Positions 27,103 to 35,090 of a stretch of 40,688 nt of DNA are shown here, one piece after another (position 1 is the first letter of the stretch; each line of letters begins with the position of its first letter). The notes beneath the pieces were generated by a model. The model saw only the letters and a list, made by a program, of their open reading frames with translations. It did not search any database and was not told where the DNA came from. Position numbers and translations under genes: made by a program. The stretch comes from an uncultured Bacteroidia bacterium (GTDB lineage Bacteria > Bacteroidota > Bacteroidia > Bacteroidales > UBA932), in the NCBI GenBank assembly GCA_902801205.1, contig CADCHE010000018.1, forward strand, positions 1-40,688. The letters run 5' to 3'.

Positions 27103-27131
27103 TGGGAAGCCCTTGCTAAAATAGAAATAAG

Positions 27132-28061
27132 ATGATGGACAGACGCACATTCCTCGGCACGGCGGCGGTCGCTACCGCCGGCCTTGCCACGCAGGCTCCG
27201 CTGGCAGCCGCCGGCCTCGCCGCACCGAAACGCAAAGACAAGAAGAACGCCGTGAAGCAAGACGGAATCCTGGTCCGCTTCCTCGGTACCGGTGCCGCTG
27301 ACTGGAACGGCCCGGACGACCGGGGGGAGCACCGCCGGCTGAGCAGTGTCCTGATAGACAACGATTTCCTGATCGATTTCACGGCGACCGCCAAGGATAT
27401 GCTTCCGGCAGGCGTCCGTCCGCGGACCATCTTCTACACGCATTCCCACGGTGACCATTATGCGCCGAAGGCGGCCTTGGAAATCGGGATCGAGCAGGTA
27501 TACCTGAGTGAGACCATTCTCCAGAAGGGCATCCGTGATTTCCGGAAGGCTTCCGAGGAGCTCGGGCTGCCGATGCCGGTCATCTCGACCATCAGCCCCG
27601 GTTCGTCCGTCCGGATGGGAGACCTCCTCGTTACGGCCATTCCCTCCAACCATTTCGTGAGTTTCGAGGAGCAGACGCAGATGTATCTGCTGGAGAAAAA
27701 CGGCGCCCGTCTGGTCTATGCCACCGATACGGGCGGCATCCCGTGCAAGGCCGCCCAGATCGTGGGCATCGACGGCCACAGCCAGGGAAAGCCCATCACC
27801 GGGCTGATCATGGAGGCGACGATGGGCATCGGTTATGACGACGATTTCCGTCTGTACACCCATTCGAGCGTGGCAACGGTGCACCAGATCTACCGCGTGC
27901 TCCAATCCACCGGCCGGTACACGCCGCCGGAAGGCCAGCCGGTCTACCTGACCCACATGGCCCGCACCCTGCATGGCACGCAGGCGGAACTGGACGCCCA
28001 GCTGCCCGCTCCGCTCAAGGCGGCCCATGACGGGCTGGAAGTCGTTTTCAAGGCTGTGTAG
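27132..28061 (+). CDS. Tat-exported MBL-fold metallohydrolase
   Basis: 309 residues; starts at 27132 and 27135 are both possible. DRRTFLGTAA is a twin-arginine export signal followed by an Ala/Gly-rich hydrophobic stretch. The metallo-beta-lactamase fold shows THSHGDHY (His104, His106, Asp108, His109), TAIPSNHF, YATDTGG and LTHMARTLHG near the end. The early LGTGAADWNGPDDRG is the glycine-rich strand of RNase Z/PhnP-like members. The Tat signal implies folding with metal in the cytosol before export. The substrate is not evident. It closes the operon of the metallophosphoesterase and the DjlA-like gene and ends 3 bases before the convergent peptidase gene. Confidence 0.85.
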   Translation: MMDRRTFLGTAAVATAGLATQAPLAAAGLAAPKRKDKKNAVKQDGILVRFLGTGAADWNGPDDRGEHRRLSSVLIDNDFLIDFTATAKDMLPAGVRPRTIFYTHSHGDHYAPKAALEIGIEQVYLSETILQKGIRDFRKASEELGLPMPVISTISPGSSVRMGDLLVTAIPSNHFVSFEEQTQMYLLEKNGARLVYATDTGGIPCKAAQIVGIDGHSQGKPITGLIMEATMGIGYDDDFRLYTHSSVATVHQIYRVLQSTGRYTPPEGQPVYLTHMARTLHGTQAELDAQLPAPLKAAHDGLEVVFKAV

Positions 28062-28064
28062 CGG

Positions 28065-30920
28065 TTATTCCGCGTTTTCGAATCCGAAATATTCGCCCTT
28101 CCGGTCGGTCGGGACGCCGGTCTTCATCCAGGCCGGCATCGGGGCGTCTTTGAGATAATGGTCGAAGAACTGCTGCAGCCGCTTCGACAAGTCGATGCAG
28201 TTGCGGCGTTCCAGCAGGTTGTGTGCCTCGTCGTTGTACTCGACCATCCAGACCGGACGCTCCAGGCGCCGCAGGTCGGAGAAGTACTCGATTCCCTGGT
28301 ACCACGGCACGGCGCCGTCGGCATCGTTGTGCATGATCAGCAGCGGCGTGTGCACTTTGTCGGCGTGGAAGGCCGGGGAGTTCTCGATGTAGAGATCGAG
28401 CCCGCCTTCTTCCCAGAGGGTCTTTCCGATCCGGCTCTGGCCGCGCTCGTACTGGCCGGCGCGCGTGATGCCGGACTCCCAGCGGATGCCGCCGTAGGCC
28501 GACGTCATGTTGCTCACCGGCGCACCGGCGCCGGCTGCGGCGAACATGTCCGTCCGCGTGATCAGCCAGGCCACCTGGTAGCCGCCCCAGCTCTGCCCCT
28601 GGATGCCCATCCGGTCGGAATCCGCGCAGGCATACTTCGCGCAGAGCGCTTCCGCGCCGGAGCAGATGCAGTTGTAGGCGCTCTGTCCGGGATGTCCGAC
28701 CTCATACTTGATGTCCGGGATGAAGCAGATGTACCCGCGGCTCGTGAAGAACGGGATGTTCACGGTCGAGCGGGAAGGGGCCGGCGTCCAGAAGTTGTAC
28801 AGCTGGTCGGAGTATTTTTCATAGAAGTAGATCATAACGGGCAGCTTCTCTCCCGGGGCGATGTCGTCCGGCAGGAAGACCAGGCCCTTGAGCGGCGTCC
28901 CGTCGTAGGCGTTCCAGGTGAAGAGTTCGGGATGCCCCCAGCGCAGGCTGTCCATCTGCGGGTTGATGGCCGTGACCTTCTCCGAGGTGGCGAACCGGTC
29001 GTCGGTCAGGTACAGGTCGTAGCAGTGGCGGAAGTTGCCTTTTTGGAAGGCGATCCGACCGGCTTCCGGCGCCTTGTAGACGGTAGCGTAGGAACAGGTG
29101 TCCAGGAAGTACGCGGGGGTGCGGGGCTTGTCCGTCCGCATCCAGGCCAGGCCTTTCCGCTGGTCGTCCTCCTGGTGGACGCTCATCACCAGTTCTTCTT
29201 TGAGCGAGAGCGTGCGCTGCATCCGGGCCTTTCCCTGGTTGGCGGTGAGGCGGACCGGTGTCGGGAAGAAGGTGCGCATCCGCAGGTGCCCTTTCCGGCC
29301 GGTCCCGGCCGTCAGGTTCTCCGCGGAGGAACCGTCCGGGGCGAATTTCCAGATGTCGTAGCGGTCGGCGATCAGTACGGCGCGGTCGCCTTCGATCCAC
29401 TTGGGCGCATTCTCGTAGGGGGAGGGATCGCCCGGGTGGTCGTCTTCTTCGTCGTAGAAGGCCGTACCGGCCTGCGCCGTCAAGTTGGCCGTCGTTCCGG
29501 CCGCGATGTCATAGGTGAACCAGTTCCGTGCTTCCTCGTCGTACCAAAGCAGGTACTTTCCTTCCGGGGAGGGGCGGACGGAAGCGTTCAGCTTCCGGGC
29601 GACCTGCCGGCGGGAGCCGTCTTCCAGGGAGACCAGGTCTACGTCGACGTCCGACCGGTAGGTCCAGACATATGAGCGCACATACGCGCTGTCATCCAGG
29701 GAGAGGGCCCAGGGGGCGGCCCCTCCGTCCATCAGGACGATGTCATCGAAGAAGGAGGTCGTCAGCGGGACGATCCGGTCCGGCCGCTCCGTGTCGATGA
29801 CGGCGGGGTAGGTCTTCTTGACCGTGCGGTCGAGGTTCTTTTTCTGCTGGGGCGGCGTGTACGGGGCATCCCAGTTCCAGATGTCTACGCGCGCCGTCTC
29901 GAAATCGATGATCGAGGTGTCTTTCGGCGGCCGGATGGGGGCGATGCCGATGAAGATCCGCTTCCCGTCGCGGGAGAAATAGGGGACGGAATTCTGGTTG
30001 AGGGTCCAGCCGTCGGTTCCGGCCACCTGCGTACCCTGGGCGACGGCTTCGCGGGTGGTGCGCGAAGCCAGGTCCGTCAGGGAAAGGGCGAAGCGCCGGT
30101 CGCCGGTCTTGTTCGTGTCGAGCGAGGCCGTGAAGGCCAGCCGGACGCCCTGGTCGTCGAAGACCGGCGTCCCGTATTCCTCGGCCCCGCAGGCGAGGGT
30201 GTCCCGCTGTCCCGCCTGCAGCAGCGCGACGACCGATTGCGAGGTGGAGTCTTTCTTGTCTTTTTTCGCGGTGAAGGCAAGTGTCCGTCCGTCGTTCGAA
30301 AAGACGAACTTGTCGGCTCCGCGCAGGGTGTCGGCCTTGTCGGCGGCCGGATCGAGCAGGATGACGCCGGATACGCTGCGTCCCTTCCGGTCGGTGGAAT
30401 CTTTGTATTCCTTCCAGGTGGACTTATAGGCGACGAGCGGCATTGCGTCGAAGCCGGTGGAGAAAGATTCCGCGTTTGGGAATTTCTTGATTTCCATCGT
30501 CTTCAAGTTGATCACCGCAAGTGAATCTTTTAATCTTTCTTCGGCTTTTTCCTTACGGATCTTCTCCTGCCGGGAGACGGCGAAAGGCGGCTTGATCCGA
30601 CAGTACAGCCAACCGCCCTGCGGGTCGAGCGCAGGCAGGTATCCCCGTTCCACCGTCAATTCGCGGACGGTCCGCGCGCTTTTCTTCCTTCCGGCCGGCG
30701 TCATGTTCCGGACGTGGAGGCTGCCGTCTCCCTCCTGCGGAGAGACCATGTAAACCAGGATGTTTCCGTCGGGCGTCAGTTCGGCGCTGTGGACACGTTC
30801 CCAAGTGTCGTATACGTCGTGGCCCATCGCCTTTTTCTGCCCGCAGGCGCGGGTGGGCGAACACAGGAGGACGATGCAGGCTGCCGCAGACAGCAGGGTG
30901 AGGAGAATACGTTTTTCCAT
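28065..30920 (-). CDS. Secreted S9-family prolyl oligopeptidase-like serine peptidase
   Basis: 951 residues from the ATG at 30920 (MEKRILLTLLSAAACIVLLC, a signal peptide); the in-frame extension upstream overlaps the divergent promoter and gene. Residues about 40-680 form beta-propeller-type repeats (VHSAELTPDGNILVY, FSNDGRTLAFTAKKD, VRPSPEGKYLLWYDE). The alpha/beta-hydrolase domain occupies about 690-951 with the triad Ser777 in GQSWGGY, Asp868 in NDADGAVPW and His900 in DEAHN. Family knowledge: S9 enzymes cut short peptides, often after proline, here in the periplasm or outside. It is longer than the usual 650-850 residues; the extra length seems to lie in the propeller part. No partner gene is apparent. 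Confidence 0.9.
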   Translation of the reverse strand: MEKRILLTLLSAAACIVLLCSPTRACGQKKAMGHDVYDTWERVHSAELTPDGNILVYMVSPQEGDGSLHVRNMTPAGRKKSARTVRELTVERGYLPALDPQGGWLYCRIKPPFAVSRQEKIRKEKAEERLKDSLAVINLKTMEIKKFPNAESFSTGFDAMPLVAYKSTWKEYKDSTDRKGRSVSGVILLDPAADKADTLRGADKFVFSNDGRTLAFTAKKDKKDSTSQSVVALLQAGQRDTLACGAEEYGTPVFDDQGVRLAFTASLDTNKTGDRRFALSLTDLASRTTREAVAQGTQVAGTDGWTLNQNSVPYFSRDGKRIFIGIAPIRPPKDTSIIDFETARVDIWNWDAPYTPPQQKKNLDRTVKKTYPAVIDTERPDRIVPLTTSFFDDIVLMDGGAAPWALSLDDSAYVRSYVWTYRSDVDVDLVSLEDGSRRQVARKLNASVRPSPEGKYLLWYDEEARNWFTYDIAAGTTANLTAQAGTAFYDEEDDHPGDPSPYENAPKWIEGDRAVLIADRYDIWKFAPDGSSAENLTAGTGRKGHLRMRTFFPTPVRLTANQGKARMQRTLSLKEELVMSVHQEDDQRKGLAWMRTDKPRTPAYFLDTCSYATVYKAPEAGRIAFQKGNFRHCYDLYLTDDRFATSEKVTAINPQMDSLRWGHPELFTWNAYDGTPLKGLVFLPDDIAPGEKLPVMIYFYEKYSDQLYNFWTPAPSRSTVNIPFFTSRGYICFIPDIKYEVGHPGQSAYNCICSGAEALCAKYACADSDRMGIQGQSWGGYQVAWLITRTDMFAAAGAGAPVSNMTSAYGGIRWESGITRAGQYERGQSRIGKTLWEEGGLDLYIENSPAFHADKVHTPLLIMHNDADGAVPWYQGIEYFSDLRRLERPVWMVEYNDEAHNLLERRNCIDLSKRLQQFFDHYLKDAPMPAWMKTGVPTDRKGEYFGFENAE

Positions 30921-30947
30921 ATCCAGCGAATTTACGAAATACTTTTG

Positions 30948-30955
30948 TAAATTTG
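30948..30955 (+). promoter_or_regulatory. TAnnTTTG promoter box for HAD phosphatase-CapA operon
   Basis: TAAATTTG on the plus strand, a full match ending 16 bases before the ATG at 30972. On the minus strand, only a one-mismatch element (TAAATTCG) precedes the S9 peptidase gene. Confidence 0.6.
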
Positions 30956-30971
30956 TATCGCATTTAAAGAA

Positions 30972-31643
30972 ATGAAGACACGACTCGCCATTTTCGACCT
31001 GGACGGCACCCTGCTCGACACCGTGGAGGATCTCGCCAACGCGACCAACCATGCCCTGGTGCAGTGCGGATTCCCGCCGCGTCCGGTCCCCGACTACTAC
31101 ACCCTGGTGGGCCGGGGAATCTACAACCTATTCCGTGCGGCGATGCCGCCCGAGGGCGCCACCGAGGAGAACGTCTCGAAGATGGCCTCCTTCTTCCTGC
31201 CGTATTACGGGGCGCACAACTGCGACTGCACGCGGCCCTATGCGGGGATTCCCGCCATGCTGTCCCGCATCACGGCGGAAGGTGTGGCGCTGGCCCTCGC
31301 TTCCAACAAATACCAGGCGGGGACCGAGGCCCTGGCCGCCCATTTCTTCGGCGGCTTCCGCTTCCTGCGCATTTTCGGGCAACGGGAAGGCCGGCCGATC
31401 AAGCCGGACCCGGCCATCGTGGATCAGATCATGGCGGCGGACCCGTCGCTCTGCAAGGAGGAAGTCGTCTATATCGGCGATTCCAACGTGGACATGCAGA
31501 CCGGCATCAACGCCGGCGTACGGACGGTCGGCGTGACGTGGGGCTTCCGCAGCCGCGCCGAACTGGAGGCTTACGCCCCGTGGCGCATCGTCGACACCCC
31601 CGAAGCCCTCGCCGAGGCGATCCTGGAACCCTTCGGCGCATGA
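30972..31643 (+). CDS. HAD-family hydrolase, phosphoglycolate phosphatase-like
   Basis: 223 residues. Motif I IFDLDGTLLDT holds the nucleophile Asp9 and Asp11. Motif II is ALASNK, motif III covers RPIKPDP, and motif IV is YIGDSNVDMQTG. A helical cap (about 15-85) fits the Gph type. Family knowledge: Gph removes phosphate from 2-phosphoglycolate; related HAD enzymes act on other small phosphates, so the substrate is not fixed by sequence. The ATG at 30972 lies shortly after a TAnnTTTG box. The stop overlaps the next start as ATGA. Confidence 0.85.
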   Translation: MKTRLAIFDLDGTLLDTVEDLANATNHALVQCGFPPRPVPDYYTLVGRGIYNLFRAAMPPEGATEENVSKMASFFLPYYGAHNCDCTRPYAGIPAMLSRITAEGVALALASNKYQAGTEALAAHFFGGFRFLRIFGQREGRPIKPDPAIVDQIMAADPSLCKEEVVYIGDSNVDMQTGINAGVRTVGVTWGFRSRAELEAYAPWRIVDTPEALAEAILEPFGA

Positions 31644-32755
31644 TACGGCGCCTCCTGCTTCTCCTGCCGGCCCTTCTGGCGGTCGGGCAGCCGAAGGCGG
31701 CCGCACAGCCGCTTCCGACGCCCGCACGGCCGTATTGGACCTTCTCCCTGCCGGCGCCGCGTCCGATCGACGCCGCCGACACGCTCACGCTGCGTTTCAT
31801 CGGCGACGTCATGATGCACCGTCCCCAGCTGAAACACGATTATTCCGCTTTCTTCCGGAACGTGGCCGCCCCGATGCGGTCGGCGGACATCGCCGTGGCC
31901 AACATGGAATTCCCCCTGGCCGGGCCGCCGTACACCGGGTATCCGTCCTTCTCCGCGCCCGATGCCTATGCCTGGACCGTCTGTGCGGACCTGTCGCTGG
32001 ATGTCGCCCTGCTCTCCAACAACCACATCCTGGACAAAGGCCGCGGCGGGGTGGAGCGCACGCTGGCGGTCTACGATGCCGTATGCGACTCGCTCGGCAC
32101 GCTGCGCACCGGCGTCTCGCGCGATGCCGCCGAGGACGCCGTCCTGCATCCGGCGTTGATCCGCCGGAAGGGGATCAGCGTCGCTTTCGTCAATTTCACC
32201 TACGGGAACAACGTGGGGCCGCAGCCCTTCGACCGTCCGCGGATCGCCGTGATGGAGGAGGAAGAGGTGGCGGCGCTCGTCTCCCGGGCCCGGGAACGGG
32301 GTGCGGATTTCGTCATCGCCCTGCCGCATTGGGGAGAGGAATACCGGCTGCGGCATTCCCGGGAGCAGGAAGCGTGGGCGAACCGGCTGGCCTCCTGGGG
32401 CGTCGATGCCGTCGTGGGCGCGCATCCGCATGTCGTGCAGGATACGGCCAGCGTCTCGGGCATGCCCGTTGTGTATTCGCTGGGGAACGCCGTCTCGAAC
32501 ATGAGCGCGCCCAACACCCGTCTTGAACTCATGGCCACCCTGCGGCTGGTCCGTCATCCTTCCGGCCGGTGCGAAGTCCTTCCGCCCGACCTCCGGTTCA
32601 TGTGGTGCACCCTTCCGGGCAAGCTGACAGCGGGGTACGCCGTTATCTTCGTGGACGAATGGGTGGGGCGCCGCGATGCCTGGGCGGATCCTTCCGACTA
32701 TGATGAAATGATGGCGACGCTCGCGCGCGTCAAGGCTGCGACGGGCATCCGCTAG
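31640..32755 (+). CDS. Exported CapA-family protein (metallophosphoesterase-like fold)
   Basis: 371 residues; the start at 31640 overlaps the upstream stop by 4 bases. MIRRLLLLLPALLAVGQPKAAAQ is a signal peptide. CapA motifs are present: LRFIGDVMMHRPQ, ANMEFPLAG, LLSNNHILDKGRGGVERTL, LPHWGEEY and VVGAHPHVVQD. CapA was named for poly-gamma-glutamate capsule export, but no capB/capC lies here and many family members have other or unknown roles in the envelope. Its 3' end overlaps the convergent antiporter gene by 4 bases, leaving no room for a terminator. Confidence 0.88.
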   Translation: MIRRLLLLLPALLAVGQPKAAAQPLPTPARPYWTFSLPAPRPIDAADTLTLRFIGDVMMHRPQLKHDYSAFFRNVAAPMRSADIAVANMEFPLAGPPYTGYPSFSAPDAYAWTVCADLSLDVALLSNNHILDKGRGGVERTLAVYDAVCDSLGTLRTGVSRDAAEDAVLHPALIRRKGISVAFVNFTYGNNVGPQPFDRPRIAVMEEEEVAALVSRARERGADFVIALPHWGEEYRLRHSREQEAWANRLASWGVDAVVGAHPHVVQDTASVSGMPVVYSLGNAVSNMSAPNTRLELMATLRLVRHPSGRCEVLPPDLRFMWCTLPGKLTAGYAVIFVDEWVGRRDAWADPSDYDEMMATLARVKAATGIR

Positions 32756-34998
32756 ACCCAGCCGAGCCGGTCGGTATTGCCGGCTACCCAGACGGTATCC
32801 CCCTCTTCGAAAGGATAGTCCGGTTCTGGATTGGTGATGAAGGTGCCGTCATGCAATACGCTGATAATCATGCATTGGTAATCGCGTAATGAAGTGCTTC
32901 GAAGGGTCTTCCCGACAAGGAAGGAATCCCCGTCCAGGACGATGGACTTGATCCGGAACGGATCGTCCTCTTCCGGTGGCAGGACGACTGCCTGTTTCAT
33001 CATTTCCTGCAACCGGCCGATCTGTGCGGAGGTGCCGACGGCGAGGATGCGGTCGCCGGGGAAGAGCGTCACGTCCCCGGAGGGTACGACGATGTTCTGC
33101 CTGCCCCGTGAAATCTTGATGATGTTGGCGCCGGACTCGCTCCGGAAGGGGATTTCGGCCAGTTTCCGGCCCGCGAACTCGGATTCCGGTTCGACGGTCA
33201 GGCTGACGGTGTGTACGTCGTAGTCGGCCAGGTTCTTCCGGACGGATGTCGCGACGGGCCGGTTGCGGCGTTCCCGTTCCTCCTTTTCATTGAAGTTGGA
33301 CAGGAAGCGCTCCTCCAGGGCGGAATACTTGTGCAGGGAGCGGCGGGCCGCGAAAATGAAGACGATGCCGGCAGCGATGATGGCGAAGACCGTCCATCCG
33401 GCCAGGTGGAAGTAGCTGGAACAGACGCCGAGGATGATGCCGATCACCAGGAAGGCCCGCAGGAGGATGAGTCCCAGGATCGGCCAGATGTTCGACGACT
33501 TCTCGCGCAGGAGCTTGGGGGCGGACTGGTTGATGGAGCCGGCGTTGACGCCCAGGCCGTACAGGAAAGGCGCCATCAAGGACAGGGTGACGGTGACGCA
33601 AACCGCCTTGCGGAGGGTTTCTCCCGCAGAGGCGAGGAGTTTGTCCACGAGCGGGGCGAGGTACAAGTGCGACCCGATGGACAGGGCGGTAAGGATCACG
33701 CCGTACAGCAGGATGCGCAGCAGGTAGGCGGAGAGGAGTTTCTTCCATTCGTTGTCCTCGGCAGCGGTCCGCTGCGCGGCGTTCTCGCCGTTGCTGCGGA
33801 GCCGCTCCAGCCAGGACGGCGGCAGCTTGCGCAGCAGCAGGTCATAGGCCGGTCCGGCGAGCCGGATCATGTAGGGAGTCGTGAAGGTGGTGAGCACGGA
33901 AACGGCGATGATCACCGGGTAGATAAAGTCGCGCATGACACCGAGCGAGCGGCCGACGCCGGCGATGATGAAGCCGAATTCGCCCAGTTGCGCCAGCGAG
34001 AAACCAGTGTAGACCGCGTTACGTAATCCGTTGCCTGTAAGGATGATACCGGCCGCGGAAAAAAGGATGTGCGTGACGATGACAAGGAGGGCGAGCAGCA
34101 GGATGATCGCCCAGTGCGCAGCGATGACGGAAGGGGAGACCATCATGCCGACGGAAATGAAGAAGATCGCGCCGAAGAGGTTCTTGATGGGCTCCACCAG
34201 GTGGAGGATGTGTTCACTCTCGATGGTCTCGGCCAGGATGGATCCCATCACGAAGGCGCCGAGGGCGGAGGAGAAGCCGACGGTGGTGGCCAGCGCGACC
34301 ATGCCGAAACAGAGGCCGATGCTGACGATGAGCAGGATCTCGTCGCTGAGGTAGTTCTTTGCCTTGGCCAGCAGGGTGGGGATGACATAGATCCCGACCA
34401 GGAACCAGAGGATGAGGAAGAAGGCGAGGCGGACGATGCTGCCGACCAGCTGCGATCCGGCGAACTGGTTCGAGGCGGCCATTGTCGAAAGGAGGACCAT
34501 GAGGAGGATGGCGATCAGGTCCTCGACGACGAGGGTCCCGAAGACCATGCCCGCATAGGGCTTGTCCTTGAGGCCCATGTCTTCGTAGGACTTGATGACG
34601 ACCATCGTGGAGGACATGGACAGCAGGCCGCCCAGGAAAACGCTCTCCATCAGGCTCCAGGAGAGGGCCTGCGCCGTGACGAATCCGAGCAGGAACACGC
34701 CGGCGAACTTGCAGAGGGCCGTCACGATGGCGCTCGACCCCACTTTCAGCAGCTTCTTGAAACTGAACTCCAGGCCGAGACCGAACATCAGGAAGATGAT
34801 GCCGATCTCCGACCACTGCTCCACCGTCTCGGCGCTGGAGATGCCCGGGAAGAAGGAGATGTTCGGACCGATCAGGAAGCCGGCGAGGATATAGCCCAGT
34901 ACGAGGGGCTGCTTCAAAGCCTTCGACAGGAGGGTGAAGATGCCCGCGGAAATCAGGATGACGGCAAGGTCCCGTACGAGATGGAGTTCTTCTGACAT
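32752..34998 (-). CDS. CPA2-type monovalent cation:proton antiporter with two RCK_C domains
   Basis: 748 residues. The Na+/H+ exchanger domain occupies about 10-390 with many membrane helices; GYILAGFLIGP, FLMFGLGLEFS and LVVEDLIAILLM are typical of CPA2/KefB relatives. A second hydrophobic block (about 415-560, roughly four helices) is unusual. Two TrkA_C/RCK_C domains close the protein (about 590-665 with EFAGRKLAEIPFR, and about 675-748 with FLVGKTLRSTSLRDY). No Rossmann-type RCK_N domain with a GxGxxG motif is seen. Family knowledge: such proteins exchange K+ or Na+ for H+ and are gated by ligands, perhaps a nucleotide bound to RCK_C. The ion is not evident. Confidence 0.87.
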   Translation of the reverse strand: MSEELHLVRDLAVILISAGIFTLLSKALKQPLVLGYILAGFLIGPNISFFPGISSAETVEQWSEIGIIFLMFGLGLEFSFKKLLKVGSSAIVTALCKFAGVFLLGFVTAQALSWSLMESVFLGGLLSMSSTMVVIKSYEDMGLKDKPYAGMVFGTLVVEDLIAILLMVLLSTMAASNQFAGSQLVGSIVRLAFFLILWFLVGIYVIPTLLAKAKNYLSDEILLIVSIGLCFGMVALATTVGFSSALGAFVMGSILAETIESEHILHLVEPIKNLFGAIFFISVGMMVSPSVIAAHWAIILLLALLVIVTHILFSAAGIILTGNGLRNAVYTGFSLAQLGEFGFIIAGVGRSLGVMRDFIYPVIIAVSVLTTFTTPYMIRLAGPAYDLLLRKLPPSWLERLRSNGENAAQRTAAEDNEWKKLLSAYLLRILLYGVILTALSIGSHLYLAPLVDKLLASAGETLRKAVCVTVTLSLMAPFLYGLGVNAGSINQSAPKLLREKSSNIWPILGLILLRAFLVIGIILGVCSSYFHLAGWTVFAIIAAGIVFIFAARRSLHKYSALEERFLSNFNEKEERERRNRPVATSVRKNLADYDVHTVSLTVEPESEFAGRKLAEIPFRSESGANIIKISRGRQNIVVPSGDVTLFPGDRILAVGTSAQIGRLQEMMKQAVVLPPEEDDPFRIKSIVLDGDSFLVGKTLRSTSLRDYQCMIISVLHDGTFITNPEPDYPFEEGDTVWVAGNTDRLGWV

Positions 34999-35000
34999 GC

Positions 35001-35040
35001 TTTTAGCGGATTCTGTCGCTAATTTAGCGAATTCTCGTCC
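35001..35040. promoter_or_regulatory. Two 20-bp-spaced direct repeats upstream of the antiporter gene
   Basis: TTTAGCGnATTCT occurs at 35003-35014 and 35023-35034, 20 bases apart (about two helical turns). The second copy overlaps a palindrome CGCTAA-T-TTAGCG (35017-35029). The spot lies between the antiporter start (34998) and the divergent ABC promoter (35071). It looks like an operator, but the regulator is unknown. Confidence 0.4.
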
Positions 35041-35070
35041 TACTGCAAAATCAAATCCGCCGGTTTTTCT

Positions 35071-35078
35071 TAAATTTG
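35071..35078 (+). promoter_or_regulatory. TAnnTTTG promoter box for ABC exporter operon
   Basis: TAAATTTG on the plus strand, a full match ending 12 bases before the ATG at 35091 and 6 bases before the ATG at 35085. Confidence 0.6.
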
Positions 35079-35090
35079 TATGCTATGCCC

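Noticed and set aside
30921-31052. 44-residue N-terminal extension of the S9 peptidase
   Set aside because: It overlaps the divergent promoter and the HAD gene start, and it would place the signal peptide internally.
31640-32755. Poly-gamma-glutamate capsule locus
   Set aside because: Only a CapA-like protein is present; capB/capC/capD-type partners are absent on both sides.
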